From positions 1,034,001 through 1,098,000 of the forward strand of contig NZ_CP047095.1 of NCBI RefSeq assembly GCF_009806575.1: DNA of 64,000 bases, given 5' to 3'. Under the pieces are notes generated by a model, which was given only the letters and a program-made list of their open reading frames with translations, ran no database searches and had not been told where the DNA came from. This stretch comes from Rossellomorea marisflavi (GTDB taxonomy: Bacteria; Bacillota; Bacilli; Bacillales; Bacillaceae_B). This document shows positions 1 to 7,787 of this stretch, piece by piece (positions within the stretch are counted from its first letter, which is position 1; each line of letters starts with the position of its first letter). Both the position numbers and the translations under genes were made by a program.

Positions 1-1
1 G

Positions 2-784
2 GGGGCGAAGGAGCAGGCGAAGAAGGAAGGCGTGAGTCTCGAGGTGTGGGGGACATACGGGAAGAATGAAGAAGAATTCCTGAAGAATATCGAGATCGCG
101 ATCCAGTCGAAAGTCGACGGCATCCTCATCCAGGGCATGGACACGCCTGAGTTCAAGGAGCTGACGAAGGTGAAAGCCTCCTTCAACGGGATCCCCGTCA
201 TCACGGTTGCCAATGACGTGCCCATGAGTGAGAGCCTCCGCCGCACCTACATCGGCTCCGATCCATTCGAAGCGGGCAAGCTCATGGCCGATGCCCTAGT
301 GAAGGAAATGGGCGATGCGGGCAAGGTCGTCCTCATGGTGGATGCCGAGCGTGAATACAATCAGAATGAGAGAATACGAGGCATCCGCTCCGTCCTTGAT
401 GACTACCCATCCATCACCATCGTGGAGGGGGAGACGGGCAGCGCCCGCGATCAGATCATCACGGCGACCCGTGAGGTCATGAACCGCGAGCCCGATGTCG
501 ATGCGTTCATCTCCGTGAATGCGGGGAATCTCGGGGCCATGATCGAGGAAATAAGTAAGCGCTCTCAAGAGGAGGCGTACCTCATCTACTCCTTCGATGA
601 CGGTCCTGAATCCATGACGCTCCTTGCCCAGGGCAAGATCAACGCCGTCGTCGAACAGGAACCCGAACGCATGGGGGAGTGGAGCGTGCAGCTCATGGAG
701 GAATGGCTGAACGGGGAGACGGTACCCCTTGACCCCGCCGGCTATATAACCGACGTAAAGATCGTGAAAGGTGACGACCGATGA
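2..784 (+). CDS. XylFII-like sugar-binding sensor protein (5' end cut off)
   Basis: The reading frame is open from the window edge, so the N-terminus, including any signal peptide or lipobox, is missing; 260 residues are visible. It is a periplasmic-binding-protein type 1 fold (ribose/xylose-binding group): VDGILIQGMD and GIPVITVANDVP are typical hinge-side segments, and YIGSDPFEAGKLMAD the usual second-lobe entry. Its stop overlaps the ATG of the next gene (ATGA), so it is translationally coupled to a sensor kinase. In Clostridium beijerinckii a xylose-binding XylFII works with a LytS-type kinase and YesN regulator to control xylFGH. The same gene order here suggests it is the extracellular receptor of the kinase rather than an importer subunit. 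Ligand identity is inference. Confidence 0.8.
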   Translation, partial: GAKEQAKKEGVSLEVWGTYGKNEEEFLKNIEIAIQSKVDGILIQGMDTPEFKELTKVKASFNGIPVITVANDVPMSESLRRTYIGSDPFEAGKLMADALVKEMGDAGKVVLMVDAEREYNQNERIRGIRSVLDDYPSITIVEGETGSARDQIITATREVMNREPDVDAFISVNAGNLGAMIEEISKRSQEEAYLIYSFDDGPESMTLLAQGKINAVVEQEPERMGEWSVQLMEEWLNGETVPLDPAGYITDVKIVKGDDR

Positions 785-2241
785 CCTACATACAGAAGAA
801 GATCCTCACCCTCATCACGGTCGTCATGATCATCATGTCGGCGATCTGGCTCGCCCTGACCTATTACAATTACCGCACACACGAACAATACAATGATATC
901 CTCCAGCGCTACCTCGGCATGAATGAGGTATCGCGGAACAGCCAGCAGGTGGTCACGGATCTCAATAACTATATGGTCGAGACCACCGACGGGAATCTCG
1001 CCAAACTGCAGGCAAGCAAAGAAAAGATGAAGGACGGGAAAACCGTCGTGGACGGCCTGCGGAACCAGGATAATGATTTCACCCTATCAAACTATCTGAA
1101 TCTCATCGACAGCCTCGTTGAGACCACGGACCGTTTCCTCCTTTTCCAGGAAGAGAACGATGCGGAAGCGGCGGCAAGGGAGTTTGCCGAGGCGAACCGG
1201 ATCTCGGGATATATTTCCGAAATGACCCTCACCCTGATCGATAAGGAGCTCACGACGTACAATGTGCGCTACCGGGGGATCATGGAGCAGTCCGCCGAAG
1301 TGATCAAGCTCGGGATCTGGGTGCTCCTCCTCATCACCTGTCTCTTGCTGATTGCTTCGTACTGGTTCTCCCTCGGCATCACGCGCCCTGTCTTCAAGCT
1401 GACAAAGGCCGCCAACGAGCTGTCCCGGGGGAATTTCAGTCAGGAGGTGAAGGTGGAGGGGAATGACGAGATCGCCTTCCTCGCGAAAACCTTCGACCGG
1501 ATGCGGATCAACATCAACAACCTCATCTCGGAGATGAAGCAGAAGGCCGCCTTAGAGAGGGAGCTGCAGGAAAGCAAGCTCCTCCTTCAGGAAAGTCAGT
1601 TCAGGAGCCTTCAGAGTCAGATCAATCCCCACTTCCTCTTCAATACGCTGAATACATTGTCGAAGAAGGCCTATATGGAAGGGTCCGAGGAGACGAGTGA
1701 CCTCCTCGTGAGCGTGGCGGGCATCCTGCGCTACAACCTGAAGCGCCAGAACCGCTCCGTCACCTTGGGGGATGAGATCGCTGTGCTCCTTCAGTATATG
1801 GATATCCAGAAGGCACGGTTTGCCGATCGCCTTCAGTTCACCACCGACATCGATCCCTCTTGCCTGGACGCGAAGATCCCGGCCCTCACCCTGCAGCCCA
1901 TTGTGGAGAATGCCGTCATTCATGCCGTCGAACCTCAGGAAGACGGTGGCAGCATCCGCTTCCGGGTGTATGAGGAGGAAGACGGGATCGCGGTGGAGAT
2001 CAGCGATGACGGAGCGGGCATGCTCCGGGAAAAAATCCGTCAGATCGTCGAGGAAGAAGCACTGCCGGAAGGGCATTCGACCGGCATCGGATTCAGCAAC
2101 GTCGTGAAGCGCCTGCGCCTCTTTTACGGCGTCGAGGATGTGATTGAAATCGAAAGCGAAGAAGGTAAGGGAACGACCATCACACTGCGAATCAAACGGG
2201 AAGGAGCGGAGAATCATGATCAAGTTGCTCATCGTGGATGA
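781..2241 (+). CDS. Sensor histidine kinase, LytS/YesM type
   Basis: 486 residues. An N-terminal membrane segment (about 7-29) and a second at about 178-200 bracket a helical extracellular domain. A HAMP region follows (SLGITRPVFKLTKAAN onward), then a His_kinase domain with the phospho-acceptor in INPHFLFNTLN (His284). The ATPase part has an N box (LQPIVENAVIH), a G1 box (DDGAGM) and a GIGFSN box. Such kinases transfer phosphate to AraC-type response regulators, and the next gene encodes one. It is coupled by ATGA overlap to the binding protein before it, and its 3' end overlaps the start of the regulator. The most likely role is transmembrane signalling of sugar (xylose) binding by the upstream receptor. 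Confidence 0.9.
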   Translation: MTYIQKKILTLITVVMIIMSAIWLALTYYNYRTHEQYNDILQRYLGMNEVSRNSQQVVTDLNNYMVETTDGNLAKLQASKEKMKDGKTVVDGLRNQDNDFTLSNYLNLIDSLVETTDRFLLFQEENDAEAAAREFAEANRISGYISEMTLTLIDKELTTYNVRYRGIMEQSAEVIKLGIWVLLLITCLLLIASYWFSLGITRPVFKLTKAANELSRGNFSQEVKVEGNDEIAFLAKTFDRMRININNLISEMKQKAALERELQESKLLLQESQFRSLQSQINPHFLFNTLNTLSKKAYMEGSEETSDLLVSVAGILRYNLKRQNRSVTLGDEIAVLLQYMDIQKARFADRLQFTTDIDPSCLDAKIPALTLQPIVENAVIHAVEPQEDGGSIRFRVYEEEDGIAVEISDDGAGMLREKIRQIVEEEALPEGHSTGIGFSNVVKRLRLFYGVEDVIEIESEEGKGTTITLRIKREGAENHDQVAHRG

Positions 2242-3736
2242 TGAACCGATGGAAAGGGAAGGGATGCAGCTCATCCTGGAGAAGCATTTCCCCGATCTCG
2301 TCATCCAACAGGCGAAAAACGGAAGGGTGGCCGTTGACATGGCGGCCACATTCAGTCCCGATCTTGTCCTCATGGACATCAAGATGCCGGGGATGAACGG
2401 GCTTGAAGCCATCGAGGCCATCACGGCGGAACAGCCGCATATCAAGTTCATCATGGTGACGGCCTATGATACCTTTTCCTATATGAAAGCAGCCATCAAG
2501 CTCGGGGCGAAGGACTACATCCTGAAGCCGAGCAAGGCAGCGGAGATTGTGGCGACGATCGGGAAGGTCCTCGGTGAAATCGAGGCAGAGCGCAGTAAGC
2601 ACGTGGCGAGTCTCGATCAGCAGGAGAAATGGGAGAGGGCACGGATGCTCGTCGAAACCGACGTCGTGACCCAGCTCCTTTTCGACCATGTCCACGATGT
2701 GCATGTGGATCTGCTCATGGAGATGCTGGACGTTCCGGCAGAAGGGGATCTGTTCGTCATGGTCCTCCTCCTTCCGGAAAGCGGCGATGGCCATTATTCC
2801 GAGATCCGTCAGGCGATCCGCCAGCGTGGCTGGACCGGTGCCTTATATGGCCGGCAGCTGCCCCTCATCGTCTTCAGGGAGCCCGGGACCACCTACCGCT
2901 CCCAGGCGACTGCCCTCGCCCGTGAACTCCTTTCCCTCGGGGCGGAACAGGACTGGTTCATCGGCATCGGGAACGTCTGCTCCTCACTGGATGACGTGAG
3001 GCGTTCCTATCAGGAAGCGATGCTCGCCACCGTCGATACACAGGGACGGAAACGGTACCGGTTCTTCGAGGAGATCCCCCTGAAGCCCGAAACACGGGAG
3101 CAGGCGATGACCGACCAGAAGGAGCTCATGGAAAACATCCGCTTAGGCCAGTGGGACCGGGTCCATACCCAGGTGATCAACGCCATCACCACCCTGGAGA
3201 AAGAAAGGACGCCGATCATCTATTCCCAGCAGCGGATCCTTCAGGTGCTGTGGATGACGTCCCGCGTCCTCAGTGAGAGCGGGATCGACACGCAGGAGCC
3301 CCTCTTCTCCGTACAGCCGACGGACTACCGCACGTTGCGGAAGGAAGCGGAGCGCCTCCTCGATGAGATGAAGGAAGCCTATCGGAAACATTTCAGCCAT
3401 ACGGAAGCCGACACGTTCCAGCAGATCAAGCAGTACATCCAGGACCACTCCCACGAGGATATGTCCCTTGATACCCTGGCCCAGACCGTCCATCTCAGTC
3501 CGATCTATATCAGCAAGATGTTCAAGGAGAAGCAGGGGATGAACTACATCGATTTTCTCACGGAATGCCGCATGGACAAGGCGAAGGGGCTCATGAAGGA
3601 TCCAGAGAAAAGCATCAAGGAAATCAGCTACGAAGTCGGGTATCATGACCCGAACTATTTCAGCAAGGTATTCAAGAAAATGACGAAGCACTCCCCGAAA
3701 GAGTATCGGAGGAGCCTGCTCGGACAACATGTGTGA
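2216..3736 (+). CDS. YesN-type response regulator (REC + AraC HTH)
   Basis: 506 residues from the ATG at 2216. That start has GGAAGGAG upstream and overlaps the kinase gene by 26 nt; an in-frame start 24 codons earlier would not begin with the receiver fold. The receiver domain (1-120) has the acidic pair in VDDEP, phospho-acceptor Asp54 in LMDIKMPG, and the conserved Lys in YILKPSK. A variable middle region is followed by a C-terminal AraC/XylS double helix-turn-helix (about 400-500) with SPIYISKMFKEKQGMNY and YFSKVFKKMTKHSPKEYR. It would activate transcription in response to the upstream kinase, plausibly of the following xylF gene and unlinked xylose genes. Confidence 0.92.
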   Translation: MIKLLIVDDEPMEREGMQLILEKHFPDLVIQQAKNGRVAVDMAATFSPDLVLMDIKMPGMNGLEAIEAITAEQPHIKFIMVTAYDTFSYMKAAIKLGAKDYILKPSKAAEIVATIGKVLGEIEAERSKHVASLDQQEKWERARMLVETDVVTQLLFDHVHDVHVDLLMEMLDVPAEGDLFVMVLLLPESGDGHYSEIRQAIRQRGWTGALYGRQLPLIVFREPGTTYRSQATALARELLSLGAEQDWFIGIGNVCSSLDDVRRSYQEAMLATVDTQGRKRYRFFEEIPLKPETREQAMTDQKELMENIRLGQWDRVHTQVINAITTLEKERTPIIYSQQRILQVLWMTSRVLSESGIDTQEPLFSVQPTDYRTLRKEAERLLDEMKEAYRKHFSHTEADTFQQIKQYIQDHSHEDMSLDTLAQTVHLSPIYISKMFKEKQGMNYIDFLTECRMDKAKGLMKDPEKSIKEISYEVGYHDPNYFSKVFKKMTKHSPKEYRRSLLGQHV

Positions 3737-3749
3737 AGGGTGATGGGGC

Positions 3750-4793
3750 ATGGGGAAAGCGATGCGTCACCTGGCGTGGCTCCTCTTCTTCGGGGTGATC
3801 CTCGCCGGATGCGAAGAAGATAAGCCGGTCGTGCCGGTCCATAAAGAAAAAGAAGAAGCGCCAGGTCCCGTGAAGGTCGGATTTTCCATGGACACGCTGG
3901 AGGAGGAGCGATGGGTGCGGGACCGGGATCTCTTCAAGCAGGCCGTGGAAGAGCAGGGAGCGGAAGTGTTGATCACGGAGGCACGTGGGGATGATGCCCT
4001 TCAGGTGCTGCAGGCGGAAACCCTCATCGCAGAAGGGGTCGACGTCCTCGTGATCGTCCCGTATAACGCCGAAGCCGCCGCGGCCATCGTCCAAAAAGCC
4101 CATAAGGCCGGCATACAGGTCGTCTCCTATGATCGTCTCGTCCGGAATGCCGACATCGACCTGTACGTATCCTTCGATAACGAACGGGTCGGGGAGCTAC
4201 AGGCAGATGCCGTCACCGAACTTGTTCCCAAGGGGAAATATGTGTATATCGGCGGGGCGGAAACGGATTACAACGCCCACCTCTTGAAGAAAGGCGTCTT
4301 TGACGTACTGAAGGAGCCGATCGACCGGGGAGAGATCCAGGTGGTGTACGATGAGTGGACCGACAACTGGCTGCCCGAGAACGCCTATGAGAATATGAAA
4401 GAGGCCCTTGAAGCGAACGGGCAGGACATCGATGCCGTCATCGCCGCCAACGATGCCACCGCGGGCATGGCCGAGAAGGCGCTGGAGGAAGCGGGACTCG
4501 CCGGGAAGATCCCCGTCGCCGGGCAGGATGCCGAACTCAACGCCGTCCGCCGCATCGTCCAGGGCACCCAGGCCATGACCGTCTACAAGCCGATCAACAT
4601 CCTGGCCGAAGAAGCGGCAGCCCTCGCCATCTCCATCGCACGCGGTGAATACATCGACACCGACAAAAAAATCAACAACGGCAAAATCGAAGTCCCATCC
4701 GTCCTCCTCCAACCCACCGCCGTCAACAAAGCCAACCTCGACACCACCATCATCGCCGACGACTTCCACACCCGGGAGGAAGTGTATGAGTGA
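3750..4793 (+). CDS. xylF: D-xylose ABC transporter substrate-binding lipoprotein XylF
   Basis: 347 residues. A short charged N-terminus and hydrophobic stretch end in the lipobox LAGC (Cys21), so it is a membrane-anchored lipoprotein. The mature part is a type 1 binding protein of the xylose group: VKVGFSMDTLEEERWVRD, GVDVLVIVPYNAEA, GIQVVSYDRLV, AANDATAGMAEKALEE and VAGQDAELNAVRRI closely follow XylF. It starts 13 nt after the response regulator, so it belongs to the same operon. The expected partners xylG (ATPase) and xylH (permease) do not follow: a hairpin and a strong terminator come directly after. The last 50 codons are unusually rich in C-ending codons. It may use an unlinked XylGH or serve only in sensing. 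Confidence 0.9.
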   Translation: MGKAMRHLAWLLFFGVILAGCEEDKPVVPVHKEKEEAPGPVKVGFSMDTLEEERWVRDRDLFKQAVEEQGAEVLITEARGDDALQVLQAETLIAEGVDVLVIVPYNAEAAAAIVQKAHKAGIQVVSYDRLVRNADIDLYVSFDNERVGELQADAVTELVPKGKYVYIGGAETDYNAHLLKKGVFDVLKEPIDRGEIQVVYDEWTDNWLPENAYENMKEALEANGQDIDAVIAANDATAGMAEKALEEAGLAGKIPVAGQDAELNAVRRIVQGTQAMTVYKPINILAEEAAALAISIARGEYIDTDKKINNGKIEVPSVLLQPTAVNKANLDTTIIADDFHTREEVYE

Positions 4794-4819
4794 CGCACGG
4801 TGCCGGTTCCGGTGCGTCA
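4791..4819. repeat. REP-like hairpin at the xylF stop codon
   Basis: TGACGCAC (4791-4798) is mirrored by GTGCGTCA (4812-4819) around a GGTTCCGG-containing loop. It overlaps the xylF stop codon and shares the GGTTCCGGTGCGTC core with other intergenic hairpins in the window (see 13010, 58173). It belongs to the dispersed GGGACGGTTCC family. Confidence 0.6.
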
Positions 4820-4860
4820 AAACAGTCAGACGTGTAAATGCTAAGACCAGCGTGATTAAG

Positions 4861-4912
4861 AAAGGGACGGTTCCGATCGGCTGATGCCTGAACGGAACCG
4901 TCCCTTTTTTTT
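4861..4912 (+). terminator. Rho-independent terminator after xylF
   Basis: An 11-bp stem GGGACGGTTCC / GGAACCGTCCC (4864-4874 with 4894-4904) is followed by eight T residues. It ends the sensor-xylF operon and also carries the repeat-family core. Confidence 0.85.
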
Positions 4913-5076
4913 AGATGGTAGGCCCTTCATCCTGGTAAATCCGTTGCTTAAATGAATAAAAAGGTACTTTTATGGGTAAAGGTATCCATGATATAGTGGG
5001 AAATGTTGTAAAAAAGACGCTAGTCGGGATAATCAAACCCTGATCTGTACATAAGAGAGAGGAGAAGGAGATGCCT

Positions 5077-5574
5077 ATGAAAAAACTATTTTTAGCCTGC
5101 TTGGCCACGATGGTCTTAGCCGGATGCAGCGTGGATTATACGTTCTTTACGTATAAAAGCCAAAAAGAACTGATTGCCTTCATCAATGAAGATCTAGTTG
5201 AGCTGGGATCCATGGAAGCGGACGCCAGAAAATCGATGATTGAAGCATCGAAGGGTCCTAACAAGGATCTTGATCAAGTGGTGGCTGCCATCGAAAATGA
5301 TGCCATTCCTGGTTATGAAGACATTCTTGATCAGATAGATTCCTGGAACTATAAAAAATCTGAAATGAAAAAATTAGTAAAAGAGACACGTGAGGCAGAA
5401 GAACTCTACCTTGAATTCCTTCATAAACGAAAGGACGCCCTCGAAGCCACCGATGATGCCTTGATGGAAGAGTCCGATGACCTGCTTGCAGACTATAATA
5501 AAAAGGTCACAACGTTAAACAAACATATCGAAGAACTGGCGGAGGACTGGGAAGTGGAATTGAAAGATCAATAG
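5077..5574 (+). CDS. Small lipoprotein, YkyA-like helical family member
   Basis: 165 residues. The signal peptide MKKLFLACLATMVLAGC ends in lipobox LAGC. The rest is almost all charged helix with no recognised catalytic motif. Two starts are equally supported: ATG 5071 (AGAGGAG upstream) and ATG 5077 (AAGGAG 6 nt upstream); the second gives the more usual leader. The body contains QIDSWNYK and ends in LAEDWEVELKDQ. These match EIDSWEFK and LADEWDVEITDQ of the lipoprotein at 17570, so it is a detached member of the lipoprotein array at 14.5-18.1 kb. It is probably a surface-anchored helical-bundle protein; function unknown. Confidence 0.8.
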   Translation: MKKLFLACLATMVLAGCSVDYTFFTYKSQKELIAFINEDLVELGSMEADARKSMIEASKGPNKDLDQVVAAIENDAIPGYEDILDQIDSWNYKKSEMKKLVKETREAEELYLEFLHKRKDALEATDDALMEESDDLLADYNKKVTTLNKHIEELAEDWEVELKDQ

Positions 5575-5668
5575 AACTGACACCCATGCCGTTGAGGTTG
5601 AAGAGTGAATACTCGTAATTGAAGGGTCCTGAAGGGGTTCGATGTACACCAGCATAGAATAAAATGAT

Positions 5669-5707
5669 GAAAGCATTCAGTGCCGCTTCGCACCGGGTGC
5701 TTTTTTC
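5669..5707 (+). terminator. Rho-independent terminator after the lipoprotein gene
   Basis: AAAGCA (5670-5675) and GTGC (5680-5683) pair with GCAC (5690-5693) and TGCTTT (5698-5703), with a T-rich tail. The stem is imperfect. Confidence 0.6.
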
Positions 5708-5823
5708 TTTCTCTTCAACCAAGCCCTGACCACTCTGTATGTATGCATGGTTCAATTGAAATCAGCACTTTTTTTAGGCGAATACATAAAATGAAAAATC
5801 AGATGCAGATGAAGGAGACTAGT

Positions 5824-6420
5824 ATGATGAAAGATATTTTCACCAAAATCTATAAGGAAAACATATGGGGAAGTGAAGAGTCGGTATCGGGGACCGGATC
5901 CTCTATGCGCGAAGCCCAGGGGCTTTTAAATGAACTACCCTTGCTGTTTGATTCACTGAACATTCAATCCATACTGGATGCTCCCTGCGGTGATTTTAAT
6001 TGGATGAAGCATGTCGATTTATCCAACTATCATTATGTTGGAGTAGATATCGTTTCTGACATCATCAAAAAGAATCAAACGGAACATGCTTCGCGAAATA
6101 TTCAATTCATAGAAGGGGATATCATGAAGGATCCATTGCCAAAAGTGGACTTGATTATTTGTCGGGACGCCCTAGTTCACTTCCCATTTCACCAAGTGGA
6201 ACAATCCATCGACAACTTCCTCAATAGTGGGAGTACCTATGTATTACTCACTCACTTCCCTTCAGTTCCACTAAACAAAGACATCCCCCTGGGACACTGG
6301 AGACCCCTTAATCTGTGCTTGCCGCCATTTTCCTTCCCTGAACCCACTGTGGTACTTGAAGAAACGCTCCGCACCAAAACAATGGCTTTATGGAAGCTGG
6401 AACAATTACGCAGGCGGTGA
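5824..6420 (+). CDS. Class I SAM-dependent methyltransferase
   Basis: 198 residues from ATG 5824, chosen because AAGGAG lies 6 nt upstream; the longer open frame to 5680 has no ribosome site and reads through terminator sequence. The Rossmann methyltransferase motifs are clear: motif I ILDAPCGDFNWM, motif II VGVDIVSDII, and a post-I acidic loop FIEGDIMKDPLPKVDLIICRD. Members with this LDAPCGDF signature are small stand-alone enzymes, and the substrate cannot be told from sequence. Base composition is lower in GC than its neighbours, and it stands alone between a terminator and a repeat hairpin, which fits recent acquisition. Confidence 0.8.
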   Translation: MMKDIFTKIYKENIWGSEESVSGTGSSMREAQGLLNELPLLFDSLNIQSILDAPCGDFNWMKHVDLSNYHYVGVDIVSDIIKKNQTEHASRNIQFIEGDIMKDPLPKVDLIICRDALVHFPFHQVEQSIDNFLNSGSTYVLLTHFPSVPLNKDIPLGHWRPLNLCLPPFSFPEPTVVLEETLRTKTMALWKLEQLRRR

Positions 6421-6425
6421 AACAT

Positions 6426-6468
6426 GGGTCGGTTCCGATGTAGCAGAATCGGTGCGCGGGACCGTCCC
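6426..6468. repeat. REP-like hairpin
   Basis: GGGTCGGTTCC (6426-6436) and GGGACCGTCCC (6458-6468) form an imperfect stem. Same core as the xylF terminator repeat. It sits between converging genes. Confidence 0.6.
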
Positions 6469-6479
6469 TCTTTACCATA

Positions 6480-7310
6480 TCATCCCGCCGTATATTTCTT
6501 AACCGACGGCATGATGTCGGTAGCGATGAGCTCGATATTCTTCTTGATCTGGTCAAGCGGTATTCCCCCAAGATCGATTTCCCCGAGGAAGCGCTGATGG
6601 CCGTAGAGTTCGTGCTGATAGAGGATCTTCTCGATGATCTGCTGAGGGGAGCCGATCATCAGGGCATCCCGGTGGTCAGTGGCTGCGGCGAACTGATCCT
6701 GCGGGTATCCGCCGCCCTTCAGCTGGATCATGGCGCTGTTGAGGTGGGGATAGAATTCCCTCAGTGCCGTTTGGCTGTCCTTGGCTGTATAAAGGAAGCT
6801 TGTCGTGGCAAGCGGAAGGATGGTGGCCTTGCGAAGAGGCGCACGGAATCTTCCTTCCCACGTCACGTTCTCCTCACGATTGAGCTGCATAAGAAGCTCG
6901 ATTTTCTCTTCAAATAAGTCTTCATAATCCTCTACATCATACCCGAAGAGCTCATACGCACCGGCACGCGACCCGCGGCCGGCCACGATCTCCGCGCGGC
7001 CGTTCGAGATCAGGTCGATGGTGGCGAAGTCCTCGTACACGCGAACCGGATCGGATGTACTGAGAACCGTTGCGGAGCTTGCGATCTTGATGGTTTTCGT
7101 GGCTTGGGCGATCGCACCGAGGATGACCGTATGGGCCTGGGTCGTGAACAGGCGCTGATGGCTTTCCCCGACGGCAAAAACGTCCAGCCCGGCTTCATCT
7201 GCGTAGGCAGCCGTTTCAATTAATTCCCGGATCCGTTGCTGGGCAGAAATATAATCCCCGTTCATGGGATTCCTCAAATGTTCCCCGATTGAATACAATC
7301 CGATTTCCAT
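6480..7310 (-). CDS. LLM-class flavin-dependent monooxygenase with internal deletion
   Basis: 276 residues of the bacterial-luciferase-like family; comparable proteins have about 330-350. The N-terminal half is intact (MEIGLYSIGEHL, AGLDVFAVGESH, RGSRAGAYELFGYD), and so is the C-terminal part (ALMIGSPQQIIEKILYQHEL, RFLGEIDLGGI). Between TILPLA and TTSFLYTAKDSQ the segment that normally holds the WRAVGGTPESA region and a flavin-phosphate strand is absent, with the frame kept. It lies 24 nt after the UPF0291 gene and shares its promoter and MhqR-like operator. Flavin binding is probably impaired; whether the protein still works is unknown. Confidence 0.75.
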   Translation of the reverse strand: MEIGLYSIGEHLRNPMNGDYISAQQRIRELIETAAYADEAGLDVFAVGESHQRLFTTQAHTVILGAIAQATKTIKIASSATVLSTSDPVRVYEDFATIDLISNGRAEIVAGRGSRAGAYELFGYDVEDYEDLFEEKIELLMQLNREENVTWEGRFRAPLRKATILPLATTSFLYTAKDSQTALREFYPHLNSAMIQLKGGGYPQDQFAAATDHRDALMIGSPQQIIEKILYQHELYGHQRFLGEIDLGGIPLDQIKKNIELIATDIMPSVKKYTAG

Positions 7311-7334
7311 GTCGATTCCTTCTTTCTTCTATGA

Positions 7335-7574
7335 TTAAAACGGAAGTGAATTCCGATACTGAATGGCTTTTTCGATGACAAGGGCTGTAGGGGTGACGTC
7401 CTCGCCGTCTTCATTCACGATGGTCAAACTGCTCATGGTGGAGGAGACCTGACCGCGGATTTCCTGCAGGTAATCTGCCCTCAATGCCGCTCTTTCTTCG
7501 ACTTCCCCTGGAGTCAACCCTTCCTTACGTGCTTTACGGGCCAGTTCATTGATTCGCTGCAAGCTGCTGATCAT
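7335..7574 (-). CDS. UPF0291/DUF896 family protein (YnzC-like)
   Basis: 79 residues with the family pattern RINELARKARKEGLTPGE, then ERAALRADYLQEIRGQ and a DGEDVTP segment. YnzC-family proteins are short two-helix proteins; the biochemical role is not established. The start has AGGAGGACGAAC upstream on the minus strand. It is the first gene of a two-gene unit with the monooxygenase, downstream of a perfect 26-bp palindrome. Confidence 0.85.
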   Translation of the reverse strand: MISSLQRINELARKARKEGLTPGEVEERAALRADYLQEIRGQVSSTMSSLTIVNEDGEDVTPTALVIEKAIQYRNSLPF

Positions 7575-7602
7575 GTGTTCGTCCTCCTTTTTATCTTATA
7601 TT

Positions 7603-7628
7603 CATTTATCTCGAATTCGAGATAAATG
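7603..7628. promoter_or_regulatory. MhqR-like operator palindrome
   Basis: A perfect 26-bp palindrome centred at 7615/7616 with core TATCTCGAATTCGAGATA (7607-7624). This core equals the known Bacillus subtilis MhqR (MarR family) site for quinone-responsive genes. It lies 29 nt before the UPF0291 start, placing the UPF0291-monooxygenase pair under a quinone/thiol-stress repressor. No mhqR gene is in the window. Confidence 0.75.
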
Positions 7629-7664
7629 TAGTTTACCACCAGAATATGGGAATGTCAACTGGGC

Positions 7665-7702
7665 AAAAAAGGACGATTCCCGTAAAGAAGGGAATCGTCC
7701 AT
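7665..7702 (-). terminator. Terminator of the BceB-like gene
   Basis: GGACGATTCCC (7671-7681) pairs with GGGAATCGTCC (7690-7700). On the minus strand the stem is followed by six T residues, so it ends transcription coming from the permease gene. Confidence 0.75.
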
Positions 7703-7730
7703 TATCATCGCTTTGATTAATTTTTCGTAT

Positions 7731-7778
7731 AAGAACCGTCCCTACGCGTCACCCGTTGCTTCAAAAACCGTCCCCATT
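7731..7778. repeat. Repeat-family block with two GGGACGGTT cores
   Basis: On the minus strand two direct GGGACGGTT motifs (from 7742 and 7776) flank a GTGACGCG segment. Same family as the elements at 4791-4912, 6426 and 13010. It lies between the permease stop and its terminator. Confidence 0.55.
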
Positions 7779-7787
7779 CATTCGTCA

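Noticed and set aside
1552..2454. 300-residue minus-strand open frame
   Set aside because: It is antisense to the kinase and regulator genes, with no ribosome site and no family features; it follows from the high GC of the plus-strand genes.
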